64,000 nucleotides of DNA from Actinomadura madurae (GCF_900115095.1 NZ_FOVH01000022.1:62001-126000); one strand, 5' to 3'. Positions 9,695 to 18,252 are shown, counted from the first letter of the stretch. Numbers and translations are program-made. Notes: a model not told the origin generated them from the letters alone.

Positions 9695-10285
9695 TTACTT
9701 GGCGGCCTTGGTGGCCTTGGCGGCGGCCTTCATCTCCTGCTTGAAGGCACGCACCTTTGCGAGGGACTCGGGGCCGGTGATGTCGGCGACCGACCGGTGC
9801 GAGCCCTCCTCACCGTACGCGCCGGCGGCCTCCCGCCAGCCTTCCGGCCGGACCCCGTACTGCTTGCCCAGCAGCGCGAGGAAGATCTGCGCCTTCTGCT
9901 TGCCGAACCCTGGAAGACCGTTCAAGCGCTTGAACAGCTCCTTGCCGCTCTCGACGTCCTTCCACACGTTCTCGGCGTCCCCGTCGTAGTGCTCGACGAG
10001 GTACTGGCACAGCTGCTGCAGGCGCTTGGCCATCGAACCCGGGTAGCGGTGGACGGCCGGTTTCTCCGACAGGAGCGCCGCGAACCGCTCGGGATCCTGC
10101 GCGGCGATCTCGTGCGCGTCCAGATCATCGGTGCCGAGCCGCTGGGCGATGGTGTACGGCCCGGTGAAGGCCCACTCCATCGGAACCTGCTGGTCGAGCA
10201 GCATGCCGGCCAGCGCGGCCAGCGGGCTGCGCCCGAGGAGCTCGTCGGCCTCCGGACGCTGCGTGAGATGAACCTTCGTGGCCAT
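9695..10285 (-). CDS. HhH-GPD family base-excision-repair-like protein
   Basis: A 196-residue protein of the endonuclease III/HhH-GPD superfamily, in actinomycetes often misnamed an Fe-S assembly (HesB-like) protein. It opens with a helical region (LAALAGMLLDQQVPMEWAF), and the helix-hairpin-helix is seen in LNGLPGFGKQKAQIFLALL near residue 125. No C-terminal four-cysteine iron-sulfur loop is present, so it is not a typical Nth. The catalytic Lys of bifunctional glycosylases is not evident. The basic tail KQEMKAAAKATKAAK may contact nucleic acid. The substrate is not predictable. Start ATG at 10285. Confidence 0.75.
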   Translation of the reverse strand: MATKVHLTQRPEADELLGRSPLAALAGMLLDQQVPMEWAFTGPYTIAQRLGTDDLDAHEIAAQDPERFAALLSEKPAVHRYPGSMAKRLQQLCQYLVEHYDGDAENVWKDVESGKELFKRLNGLPGFGKQKAQIFLALLGKQYGVRPEGWREAAGAYGEEGSHRSVADITGPESLAKVRAFKQEMKAAAKATKAAK

Positions 10286-10355
10286 GCGCCCAGCTTAGGG
10301 CGGGCTCCGAATCTGTCAGAAGTCTTACGGACATCACGGAAACCTGGCGGGCCGC

Positions 10356-11087
10356 ATGCCGCGGTGTTCGAATGGAGGGGTGAAAGAGGAGGAGCGAGCG
10401 GAAGGCAGCCCGGTCGGACGGCGGGTCGTGCTCACGATGCTCGGCCTCGGCGCCGCGGGGGTCGCCGTCGGAGCGTCCGTCCAGGACAAGGTGAGCCGGA
10501 CCCTGGCGCCGGTAGGACCGATCGGGGACGTCCTACCGGCGGCGGGCGGGTTCCGGTATTACTCCGTCACCCCCAGCGTGAAGCGTCACAGCGCCGCGAC
10601 CCACCGGGTGACCATTACCGGCCTCGTGGACAAGCCGCAGTCGTTCGGCATGGCCGACCTGGCGCGGTTCCCGCAGACGGTGCTCGACAGGGACTTCCAG
10701 TGCGTGACGGGCTGGCGTGTGCCGGATGTGCGGTGGGTGGGCGTGGCACTGCCCGACCTGCTCGACGCGGTCGGCGTGTCCTCCCAGGCACGCGCGGTGC
10801 GGTTCACGTCGTTCGACGGCGTCTACACCGAGTCACTCACGCTGGCACAGGCGCGTCGCCGAGACGTTCTGGTGGCGACCCAGATGATGGACGACAAGCC
10901 GGTCACTCACGACCACGGCGGGCCGACGCGGCTGTACGTGGCGCCCATGTACGGCTACAAGTCGCTGAAGTGGCTCGACGGCATCGAACTCACCGACAAG
11001 GTGAGGCCCGGTTACTGGGAGAACCTCGGTTACGACGTGGACGCGTGGGTCGGACGGTCGAACGGGCGTGATGATGAGCCGACCTGA
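10356..11087 (+). CDS. Molybdopterin-dependent oxidoreductase (sulfite oxidase/MsrP-like)
   Basis: Oxidoreductase with the sulfite-oxidase/YedY molybdopterin fold, about 243 residues. A twin-arginine-like start VGRRVVLTMLGLGAAG suggests export by Tat as a folded, cofactor-loaded protein. The conserved block RDFQCVTGWRVPDVRWVGV holds the molybdenum-ligating Cys, followed by LPDLLDAVGV and HGGPTRLYVAPMYGYKSLKWL. Its 3' end overlaps the next gene, a membrane cytochrome b, so the two likely form an enzyme plus quinone-linked electron donor, like MsrPQ. The start is uncertain: ATG at 10356 or GTG at 10380 (a GGAGG is nearly adjacent to the latter). Substrate unknown. Confidence 0.82.
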   Translation: MPRCSNGGVKEEERAEGSPVGRRVVLTMLGLGAAGVAVGASVQDKVSRTLAPVGPIGDVLPAAGGFRYYSVTPSVKRHSAATHRVTITGLVDKPQSFGMADLARFPQTVLDRDFQCVTGWRVPDVRWVGVALPDLLDAVGVSSQARAVRFTSFDGVYTESLTLAQARRRDVLVATQMMDDKPVTHDHGGPTRLYVAPMYGYKSLKWLDGIELTDKVRPGYWENLGYDVDAWVGRSNGRDDEPT

Positions 11088-11781
11088 CCACCCTTCGAGG
11101 TGGCTCGTCCGGTTCACCAGAGCCGAACGTTCGATTCACCATGCCACCGCGCTCCTGATGTTGATCTGCCTGGTGACCGCGGCAATGCTCTACCTGCCGA
11201 TGCTGTCGACACTGGTGGGCCGCAGGGAGATGGTGAAGACCGTGCACGTGTGGTGCGGCTTCGCGCTGCCTGTGCCGGTCCTGCTCGGGCTCGCGTCCCG
11301 CGCGTTCAGGGCCGACCTCCGCCAGTTCAACAGGTTCGTCCCGGCGGACTGGGACTGGCTCAAACGCAGCGACCGTCGGGCCGTGCAGGGCGGCCGCGGG
11401 ATCCTTCCCGTGGGGAAGTTCAACGCGGGACAGAAGCTGAACGCGGCGTTCACGGCGGGCGCGATCCTCATCATGCTCGGCACCGGCGAGATCATGACCT
11501 TCCCCGGGCCGTGGGGCGACCGGTGGCGGACGGGCGCGACGTTCGTCCATGACTGGCTGTTCCTCATCATCGTCGTGGTGACCGCGGGGCACCTGTGGGA
11601 GGCGTTGCGGGACCGTGGCGCGCTGAACGGGATGCTCACGGGACGGGTCGATCCGGGCTGGGCGGCGCGGCATCACTCCCGTTGGGCGGACGCGCAGGTC
11701 AGGGCTCGGACCGGCGATCCGGACGAAACCTCCGGTGACCGGGGGTCAGAATTTGCGAAACGACGTCCCGGTACGTCTTGA
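11068..11781 (+). CDS. Cytochrome b/b6-type membrane protein
   Basis: Predicted haem-binding membrane subunit of about 237 residues with four hydrophobic helices and candidate haem-ligand histidines in SIHHATALLML, KTVHVWCGF, FVHDWLFLIIV and TAGHLWEAL. This resembles the formate dehydrogenase gamma/cytochrome b561 group. It overlaps the molybdopterin gene by 20 bp and would pass electrons between the quinone pool and that exported enzyme. Three consecutive possible starts (GTG 11068, ATG 11071, ATG 11074) cannot be separated. The C-terminal tail is hydrophilic and basic. Confidence 0.8.
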   Translation: MMMSRPDHPSRWLVRFTRAERSIHHATALLMLICLVTAAMLYLPMLSTLVGRREMVKTVHVWCGFALPVPVLLGLASRAFRADLRQFNRFVPADWDWLKRSDRRAVQGGRGILPVGKFNAGQKLNAAFTAGAILIMLGTGEIMTFPGPWGDRWRTGATFVHDWLFLIIVVVTAGHLWEALRDRGALNGMLTGRVDPGWAARHHSRWADAQVRARTGDPDETSGDRGSEFAKRRPGTS

Positions 11782-11916
11782 CTTGCCCCGCAAAAACGCT
11801 GGAATGGGACATCGAGGCGGGGTTCGCGGACGCTTCCATGGCGGCCGTAGGTGGTGCCGCGTCTCGGCCGGCGGCATCCCCGTCCGCCGGAACCCCGTGC
11901 GCGGAGGTGTGCGCAG

Positions 11917-12165
11917 ATGCCTGCACTGGCCGATCACCGGAGCGAGATCCGCGACGCGCTCGCACGACGGCTCTGTGACGAGTTCACGACCTTCCCGTCG
12001 GAGGCGGTGCACCGGTGCGTGGCCGACGTCCAGGCGTGCATGGCCCATCTGGGGCTCGATGCCACGCCCGCCAGGGTCGAGCGGATGGCCCGCGAGCATC
12101 TCACCGGAATCCTTAAATCGGAGCCGCCCTCCGGGCGTGCGCCCGCCGGTGGGGTGGACGGCTGA
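11917..12165 (+). CDS. Small three-helix-type protein, conserved in actinomycetes
   Basis: An 82-residue protein predicted to be all helical. The pattern DALARRLCDEF..FPSEAVHRCV and TPARVERMAREHLTGILKSEP resembles a small dimerising three-helix bundle family found widely in actinomycetes. The ATG at 11917 has GGAGG 9 nt upstream. It precedes the 542-residue gene by 96 bp in the same direction. Role unknown; it may belong with the downstream uncharacterised cluster. Confidence 0.65.
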   Translation: MPALADHRSEIRDALARRLCDEFTTFPSEAVHRCVADVQACMAHLGLDATPARVERMAREHLTGILKSEPPSGRAPAGGVDG

Positions 12166-12261
12166 GCGGCCGACCGGTGGGAGGCCTGTGGCGCGGCGGC
12201 CCATTCCGGCCTTCACCGGTGTCCTTCACACCGGCCTCGCCGGATCTGAGAAGCTAGGACG

Positions 12262-13890
12262 GTGAGTCCCCGCAGCCGCAACCGCTCCTCCGGGGACCCG
12301 GCCTGGGACGGCCCCACACCCTCGAACGAGATCTCGGCGATTTTCGACGGCATGCTCCGGCACGCCCGGGAACTGCTCGCCGTCCGCAGTCCTTTGGACG
12401 CCGAACTCATCGTCAGCGAGATCCTCGGCTCGTGGTGGGGGCAGCGCGTGCCCGACGGGGACGTCGAGGAGGTCATCGGCGAGGCCCTGGTCGCCCATGC
12501 CGGGGCCGCGCGGACGCCGGCCGCGCTCGCGCTGCTCACCGGGGTCGCCTACATGGGAACTTCCAGGCAGGCGGCCATGGCCGAGCGCGCGGCCCTGGAA
12601 CTGATGGCCGACGGCGTCGCCAGGCCCGGATGGGCCGACCGGGTGGGCATGGTCGAACCGGAGGCCTGCTACGTGTCCAGGGACGTCTACGGCGACCAGG
12701 ACTCCGTCATCTGCACCTACACCTACGGGGGCACCGAGCGGCACGCCCTGGTCATCCTGGTGGACCGCAACAAGGCCGGAGCCGTCCAGCCGTCCACCGG
12801 CCCGTTCACTCCCGCGGCACATGCGGGACGCCCGCCCACGAGCGGGATGGTCAGGGACGCCTGGGTCTCGTCCCAGGTGGAGAAGCTCCTCGACCATTGC
12901 CGCAGGGAAGGCCGCGACAACCCGCTGATGCGCTTCGAGCAGTTGGACTCACGCGACACAAAGGCCTTACTGCGGAGCGCCCTCGATCTCACCAACACAA
13001 CCGACGACCCGCCGGTGAGCGAGAACTTCGGCTCCTACCACGCGTTCGTGCGCGCGCGGGTGGACATCCTTCCGCCGGGTGGGCGGCTGCCCCAGCCGCC
13101 GGTGTACGGGCGGGACAGGCGCGCGACGATCGCGGCCAGGTTCCTCGCCTCCGATGAAGCGGAAGAGCTGTCGGACCTCTCCGCGGCGAGCCGCTGCGTG
13201 GACCGCATCATCGACTACGGCTGCACCCACGACTTCGGCCGGCCGTTGCGGGTCAGCCCGATCAAGTGCGAGATGTTCCTGCTCGACTGGCTTCCGCGGA
13301 AGGTTCTCCTCTCCCCGTCGGAACAGGAAGCGGTCCCCCACGTGCTGGCCGCGTGGGTGCGCTGGGCGGGCAGGCGCACGGGGCTGCCGGAAGAGGGGAT
13401 CAGAGCCACGCTGGACGCCCTCTGGGACGCGACCGCGAAGTTCGCCGAGGCGTACCGCGACCCGTCCGCTTTCGGTCTCGACCGTGAACTGGTCGACCGC
13501 CTGCTGCCCGACGGCGACCTGGAGGCGCTGCCCCGCCGGGCGTTCGCCCTGCCGTTCCTCTCGGGCACGCACCGGCACTCCGGCCGGCACGGCTTCATCA
13601 ACCTGTCGAAGCTCGATCCCGCCGATCCCGACGACCGCCGCGTCATCCTGGAGTTCGAGCACCCCGGCGGCGACGAGGACCACCTCGACGCGCACGTCCG
13701 CCTCGCGGAGAGGCTGTGGGACGGTGATCCCCCGCAACTGTGGGACACCGCCCAGTCGCTCCTGGACGTCGGCTACGAACGCCACGAGATCCTGCACAAA
13801 CTCATCGACGTCCTCGACCGCTCCGGGGGTGATCCAGAAGCCCTGCGCGAGGGTCTGCGTGTGCTTCGTCACGAACCACCGCCCGAGTGA
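12262..13890 (+). CDS. Uncharacterised actinomycete protein
   Basis: A 542-residue soluble protein I do not recognise as a whole. No signal peptide or membrane helix is visible. The N-terminal 200 residues contain a repeated alpha-helical pattern (AALALLTGVAYMGTSRQAAMAERAAL on inspection); the middle has Cys-containing helices (SRCVDRIIDYGCTHDFG). The C-terminal 90 residues, with WDGDPPQLWDTAQSLLD and GYERHEILHKLIDVL, resemble DUF1841-type proteins, a weak match by eye. Start GTG at 12262. It is followed after 100 bp by the TY-Chap/SseB pair and may be functionally linked to it. Confidence 0.6.
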   Translation: MSPRSRNRSSGDPAWDGPTPSNEISAIFDGMLRHARELLAVRSPLDAELIVSEILGSWWGQRVPDGDVEEVIGEALVAHAGAARTPAALALLTGVAYMGTSRQAAMAERAALELMADGVARPGWADRVGMVEPEACYVSRDVYGDQDSVICTYTYGGTERHALVILVDRNKAGAVQPSTGPFTPAAHAGRPPTSGMVRDAWVSSQVEKLLDHCRREGRDNPLMRFEQLDSRDTKALLRSALDLTNTTDDPPVSENFGSYHAFVRARVDILPPGGRLPQPPVYGRDRRATIAARFLASDEAEELSDLSAASRCVDRIIDYGCTHDFGRPLRVSPIKCEMFLLDWLPRKVLLSPSEQEAVPHVLAAWVRWAGRRTGLPEEGIRATLDALWDATAKFAEAYRDPSAFGLDRELVDRLLPDGDLEALPRRAFALPFLSGTHRHSGRHGFINLSKLDPADPDDRRVILEFEHPGGDEDHLDAHVRLAERLWDGDPPQLWDTAQSLLDVGYERHEILHKLIDVLDRSGGDPEALREGLRVLRHEPPPE

Positions 13891-13990
13891 ACTCCCGGTT
13901 TGCGCGCGGCGCTCCCGGCGACAATCATCGGTTCCCGGGCATGGTCTCGCGGGACCCGGGTCAGGCCCCCGGTCGTAGGGAGTGATCTTG

Positions 13991-15520
13991 TTGGAGTGGT
14001 CCGAGTTCGCCCGGCGGCTGGGACGTGAGCTTGCGGGTCTCGAAACGGACACGATCCTCATCGTGCGCGAGCGCGATGAGAGCCGTCACTACGTCCAGGC
14101 CATGCGCGAGCCCGACCGGCTCTACGCCGAGGCCGTCAGCAACAACTTCCTGGAAGGGCCGCTCCTCCTCACCCTGGCCGACGAGGAGGTCATGAGCGAC
14201 GCGGGCTGGCGCCCGCCCGCCGACCCCGCCCCGCGCAACTGGTGGACGGAGCTGCCGGAGACGGGCATGCCCGGCGGGATGCCGGCCGTGACCGACGCCG
14301 ACTACTCGCGGCTGGCGGACGTGATGGTCACCGCGCTCAGGGACGTGCAGGGCGTACGGCGCCCGTCGGACCTCGTGTACGAGTCGTTCCACCGGCACGG
14401 GAACGGCCTGATCGAACTCCTCGGCTTCGGCATCGACGTGGCCGACCCGTCGCGCGTGAACAAGCGCCGCGCGTCGTCCGGCGCCGTCCCGGAGGCGAAC
14501 CCGCTGCCCGCCGGCCCTCCCTCCACGGGCACCCCCATGCCGCTGCCGGAGCAGGCGGTGCCCGGCATGAACGCCGAACTGCTCGAACCCCGCCTGGCCG
14601 AGGCCAAGGCGAACGGCGACAACACCACCTACTTCAGGCTGCTGGCGAGCGCCGACCTGGTTCTCCCGGCGACCGCCTCGGCCGTGGAGGATCCCGACCG
14701 CGCCGAGTTCCCCACCATCACGATCGGCGGCGACACCTACATCACGGTGTTCACCTCGCCGGGTGCCCTCGCGCGCGCCGGCGACCGCCACCCCGGCCTG
14801 TACCGGCGCGTGTCCTTCGGGCAGCTGGCGTCCGGCTGGCCCGACCCCGCCTGGCGGCTGGCCATCAACTGGGGCCTGCCGAGCGAGGTCCTGCTGGACT
14901 CGTCCGTCATCGGCCGGCTGCACACCGGTCAGGACGTCACGCCCGCCGCGGCACCGGACGTCCCCAACCCGTACGGTGCGGTCGAACCGAACGCGCTCGC
15001 CGGGCCGAACCCCGTCGCCGGCGGTTCCGCGCCGGCGGTCAACGGTTCGGGCCCTGTCGAGGACGGCCCGTTCGACGACTCCCACACCGCGATCGATCCG
15101 TACACGGCGGCCGACCTGCGGGCGGCGCTCGAAGCCGGTTCCCCGGAGCCGCCACGTCCACGCCCGGAGCCGGAGCCTGAGCCTGAGCCGGAGCGCACGC
15201 GGCCCGAGCCGGCGGCGGCCCCCCTGGGCGCGCCGACCAACTCCCCGGTCGATCCCCCGGCCAACTCCCCGGCCAACTCCCCGGCCAACTCCCCGGCCGA
15301 CATCCCGGCCGCCCTCCCGGCCGAGGATCCGCCGGCTCCGCGAAGGGCGCCGGCCCACGGCAAGCGGCCCGCCAGCGTCCCCATGCGGCCACCTCACGGC
15401 ACCCGTCTCTGGCGTACGACCGGCGAAGGCGACCGGACACCGCTCGCGATCTTCGACGCGGTGGGCGGCATCTGGGCGCCGGTGAGGGCGGACGCCGTTC
15501 CGGCTCCCTGGACCGAGTGA
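13991..15520 (+). CDS. TY-Chap/SseB domain protein, short paralogue
   Basis: A 509-residue protein. Residues 1-125 resemble the TY-Chap (type III chaperone/YbjN-like) fold: WSEFARRLGREL, then YVQAMREPDRLYAEAVSNNFL and NWWTEL. Residues about 190-305 resemble an SseB N-terminal domain (TYITVFTSPGALARAG, WRLAINWGLPSEVLLDSSVI). A disordered linker with Pro-Glu and Pro-Ala-Asn-Ser repeats follows, and the last 40 residues (GTRLWRTTGEGDRTPLAIFD) resemble the very end of the downstream paralogue. The TTG at 13991 is chosen because AGGGAG lies 8 nt upstream and the protein then begins LEWSEF, aligning with MDWNDF of the paralogue; a GTG at 13982 overlaps that ribosome site. Domain names rest on recognition by eye. 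Function unknown. Confidence 0.72.
   Translation: MEWSEFARRLGRELAGLETDTILIVRERDESRHYVQAMREPDRLYAEAVSNNFLEGPLLLTLADEEVMSDAGWRPPADPAPRNWWTELPETGMPGGMPAVTDADYSRLADVMVTALRDVQGVRRPSDLVYESFHRHGNGLIELLGFGIDVADPSRVNKRRASSGAVPEANPLPAGPPSTGTPMPLPEQAVPGMNAELLEPRLAEAKANGDNTTYFRLLASADLVLPATASAVEDPDRAEFPTITIGGDTYITVFTSPGALARAGDRHPGLYRRVSFGQLASGWPDPAWRLAINWGLPSEVLLDSSVIGRLHTGQDVTPAAAPDVPNPYGAVEPNALAGPNPVAGGSAPAVNGSGPVEDGPFDDSHTAIDPYTAADLRAALEAGSPEPPRPRPEPEPEPEPERTRPEPAAAPLGAPTNSPVDPPANSPANSPANSPADIPAALPAEDPPAPRRAPAHGKRPASVPMRPPHGTRLWRTTGEGDRTPLAIFDAVGGIWAPVRADAVPAPWTE
15257..15292 (+). repeat. 12-bp tandem repeat in the linker of the short paralogue
   Basis: Three perfect copies of CCGGCCAACTCC followed by a partial fourth encode Pro-Ala-Asn-Ser repeats. 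Copy-number slippage would change linker length without breaking frame. Confidence 0.8.
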
Positions 15521-15581
15521 CCCAGCGTTCGGCTACCGTCGAGTACGGCATCCTCCCCGCGGACGTGAAAGTGGATCCCGA

Positions 15582-17858
15582 GTGGACTGGAACGACTTCG
15601 CCCAACGGCTGACTCTGGAGCTTTCACGCCTGCCCGTCACGTCGTTCCTCATCGTGCAGGGGCCCAGCGGGTTGCCCTATGTCCAGGCCATGAGGTCGGA
15701 GGGCGCGCTGGACGCCGAGGCCGTCGGAAGCGCGTTCCTGCCCCGTCCGCTGGCACCGCGCCAGGAGCGGCGGCTGAGGGCGCTCGGCTGGGAGCCGCCG
15801 GACGAGGAGGAGCGCAAGAACTGGTGGGACCGGCTCACCTTCCGGGAGCGCGGCGGGCGTGCCTCCACCGAACTCCTGGAGGCGTGCGCCCTTCTCGCCG
15901 GGCAGATGATGGGCGCGTTCCGCGACGTCTACCGCATCGAGTCCCCGCTCGAACTCGTCTACCAGGCGAGCAGATCCGGCCCCGACGGCGGGCCGCTGGC
16001 GCTGCCGGGTCTCGGCATCCCGCTGGCCGTCCCCGAGGAGCAGGGCCGTTCCGGGCAGGCGGCGTCCCGCCGGGCGCGTCCCTCCGGATCCACCCTGGAG
16101 AGGGCGCTCACCGAGGCCCGCGAACGCGGTGACCAGCACGGGTACCTGGAGCTTCTCGCACGCGCGGTCCTCTACCTGCCCGCGTCCGGCGATCCGGAGG
16201 CGGCCGGGCAGCAGTTCGCCACGGCCCAGTTCGGCGACGGCACGTTCATCCTCGCCTTCACCTCCCCCGAGGCGATGGATCGTTCCCTCCAGGGGCAGGC
16301 GGTCCATCACCGCCAGGCGACGCTGGCGGAGCTGTCCCGGCGCTGGCCGCACCCGGAGTGGCAGCTGGCCGTGAACCCGGGCCTTCCCAGCGCGTGCTAC
16401 CTGGACGCCAACGCGCTGCTCGAACCCGAGGAGCCGCGCCGGGCCGCGCCCACGCCGCCCGCGCCCACGGACGTCCACGTGGCGGGCCCGTCCAAGCGGA
16501 CCCGCGGCAAGGCCGCCCGGCGGGACCCGGCCGCGGGACGCCGGGCCCCCAAGTCGCCGGAGAGCCCCGAACGGGCCCGGACCGGACCGGAGGTACCCTC
16601 CGAGGCTCCCGCGCCGTCACGGGCGGGCACAGCCCCGGCGGGCACCTCACCCGCGCGCCGACCTCCCGCTCCGGCGCCCCCGGCTCCGCCGCCGCCGGTG
16701 GCGCCGTCCGCCGCGGCGCCACCGGCCGCCGCGCCAACGGCTCCTCTCCCGCCGGTTCCGGCTCCGGCTCCGGCTCCACCAGCCCCGGCCGCGCGGCCGG
16801 CGGCTCCCGCCCCGCGTCCCGCGCCCGCCCCGCGTCCCGCGCCCGAGCCGCGGACTCCCGAGCAGCGGACTCCCGAGCAGCGTCCCGCCCCTCCTCAGCC
16901 GGCCCGCGCCCCGGAGGCCCCGGCGGCGCGGGAGACGCCCTCCGACCAGCGGCGCCTGCCCTCGCGCCCGTCCGGTGCCCCGGTGAACCCGTCCCGCGAA
17001 ACGCCGAGCGACCCCCACGGCCTCCCGGTGGCGCCCCTCTACGGCCAGCGCGATCGCGACAAGGCGACCACCCGGCAGCAGAGCATCCCCACTGCCGCGG
17101 CCCAGGCCGATACCCGTATCGGAGGAGCGGGATCCGCTCAGGAGGTCCCTCCTTCCGGGCATGGCGGGCAGGGCGTCGTCCAGGACGCCCCGAGCCCGGC
17201 CCCGAGCAGGCCGGGCGCACGAGACGCCGCGTCCAGGCACACAGCGCAGGACGTCCCTGTCGCGGGTCACGGACGTGGCGGCGCGGGGGGCAAGCGCGAT
17301 GTGCCGGCGACGCCGCCGCAGAGCGCGCCGTCCCCCAAGGAGCAGCAGCCTCCGGACAGGGCGTCCCAGATCGTGGTGATGCAGAAGGTCCTGCGGCCGG
17401 AACATGTGCAGCACTACCTGGAAGGCGGTTACGACCTCGTCGCCGGTTACGTGCACCGGTTCCAGGACCTGCGGGAGATCAGGACACCCGCGGCACTGAT
17501 CCGGGCGCTCGGGCTGGTGTACGAGGGGTCGCCGTTCTCACCCGCGGACGAGCAGGTCTTCGTCCTCCGCTGGCCGGCGGTCAAACCGGCCCTGTTCCGG
17601 CGCCCGCTGGGCGGGATCGACGAGTGGAGCATGGGGATCATCCCCGGCGGCTGGGTGATCGAGAAGGCGCCGTTCCCCGGCTCCGGCTACGCGCCCGGCG
17701 ACGGGCCCGCCATCCCCGAGTTCAAGATCGAGAGCCAGCGGCTGCCGCACGCCGCCGAGATGTACCGGCTCGACTCCGAAGGCGCGGAGACCCTCGTGGC
17801 GGGTTACGACGCCGACCTGCGCAGGTGGGTCGTGAAGCGGCCGGGAGGACACCGGTGA
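15582..17858 (+). CDS. TY-Chap/SseB protein with long linker and C-terminal effector-like module
   Basis: A 758-residue protein built like a longer version of the preceding gene. Residues 1-125 are TY-Chap-like (WNDFAQRLTLEL, YVQAMRSEGALDAEAVGSAFL, NWWDRL). Residues about 170-280 are SseB-like (FGDGTFILAFTSPEAMD, WQLAVNPGLPSACYLD). Residues about 285-588 are a Pro/Ala/Arg/Glu-rich disordered linker. Residues about 595-758 form a compact C-terminal module containing EHVQHYLEGGYDLVAGYVHR, EQVFVLRWPAVKPALFRRPL and IPGGWVIEKAPFPGSGY. No signal peptide or membrane helix is visible. I do not recognise the C-terminal module; its placement after a long linker and before a tiny overlapping gene is the layout of polymorphic toxins, but no catalytic motif is assigned. 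Start GTG at 15582. Confidence 0.72.
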   Translation: MDWNDFAQRLTLELSRLPVTSFLIVQGPSGLPYVQAMRSEGALDAEAVGSAFLPRPLAPRQERRLRALGWEPPDEEERKNWWDRLTFRERGGRASTELLEACALLAGQMMGAFRDVYRIESPLELVYQASRSGPDGGPLALPGLGIPLAVPEEQGRSGQAASRRARPSGSTLERALTEARERGDQHGYLELLARAVLYLPASGDPEAAGQQFATAQFGDGTFILAFTSPEAMDRSLQGQAVHHRQATLAELSRRWPHPEWQLAVNPGLPSACYLDANALLEPEEPRRAAPTPPAPTDVHVAGPSKRTRGKAARRDPAAGRRAPKSPESPERARTGPEVPSEAPAPSRAGTAPAGTSPARRPPAPAPPAPPPPVAPSAAAPPAAAPTAPLPPVPAPAPAPPAPAARPAAPAPRPAPAPRPAPEPRTPEQRTPEQRPAPPQPARAPEAPAARETPSDQRRLPSRPSGAPVNPSRETPSDPHGLPVAPLYGQRDRDKATTRQQSIPTAAAQADTRIGGAGSAQEVPPSGHGGQGVVQDAPSPAPSRPGARDAASRHTAQDVPVAGHGRGGAGGKRDVPATPPQSAPSPKEQQPPDRASQIVVMQKVLRPEHVQHYLEGGYDLVAGYVHRFQDLREIRTPAALIRALGLVYEGSPFSPADEQVFVLRWPAVKPALFRRPLGGIDEWSMGIIPGGWVIEKAPFPGSGYAPGDGPAIPEFKIESQRLPHAAEMYRLDSEGAETLVAGYDADLRRWVVKRPGGHR

Positions 17859-18223
17859 CCATCAGGCACGGCTTCTACGCGACCTGGCGGGGCACCGAGT
17901 ACGAGGCGAGCCCGGACGAGGACCTCGTGCGGCTCTACGCCACGCGGCAGGCCGAAGGGTTCCGTCAAGTCGCACCGGACAGGTACGTGCGGGTGGTGCC
18001 CCTGTCGGAGGTCGACCAGCTCCGGTACGTGACGACGCACTGCACATGGCGTGGCGAACCGTTCGTCGTCCTGGGCGAGCACGACGGCTGGTTGCGCGTG
18101 GAGTACAGCGGAGGCAAGGCGCCACTGGCGGAGGCACTCGGGCTGGAGCTCTTCGACCGGGGCGTGTACCAGGCGTGGGCGTCCGAGCACGAGGTCGAGG
18201 GTCTGCACGAGGAGACCGTCTGA
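17855..18223 (+). CDS. Small acidic protein overlapping the effector-like gene
   Basis: A 122-residue soluble protein. Its GTG start overlaps the upstream stop codon by 4 bp and has GGGAGG upstream, indicating translational coupling. The sequence is mixed alpha/beta (GFYATWRGTEYEASP, EPFVVLGEHDGWLRVEYSGG) with an acidic C-terminal tail. Tight coupling to a gene ending in an effector-like module suggests an immunity or inhibitor role, which is inference from position only. It could also be a further subunit of a non-toxic complex. The pxpABC operon starts 29 bp downstream. Confidence 0.7.
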   Translation: MTIRHGFYATWRGTEYEASPDEDLVRLYATRQAEGFRQVAPDRYVRVVPLSEVDQLRYVTTHCTWRGEPFVVLGEHDGWLRVEYSGGKAPLAEALGLELFDRGVYQAWASEHEVEGLHEETV

Positions 18224-18252
18224 GGCACGCGGATCGGTGGTAGGTCTTGGGC

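Noticed and set aside
15582..17858. TNT-type NAD glycohydrolase assignment for the C-terminal module
   Set aside because: The module has some superficial resemblance in size and position, but I could not place the TNT signature residues.
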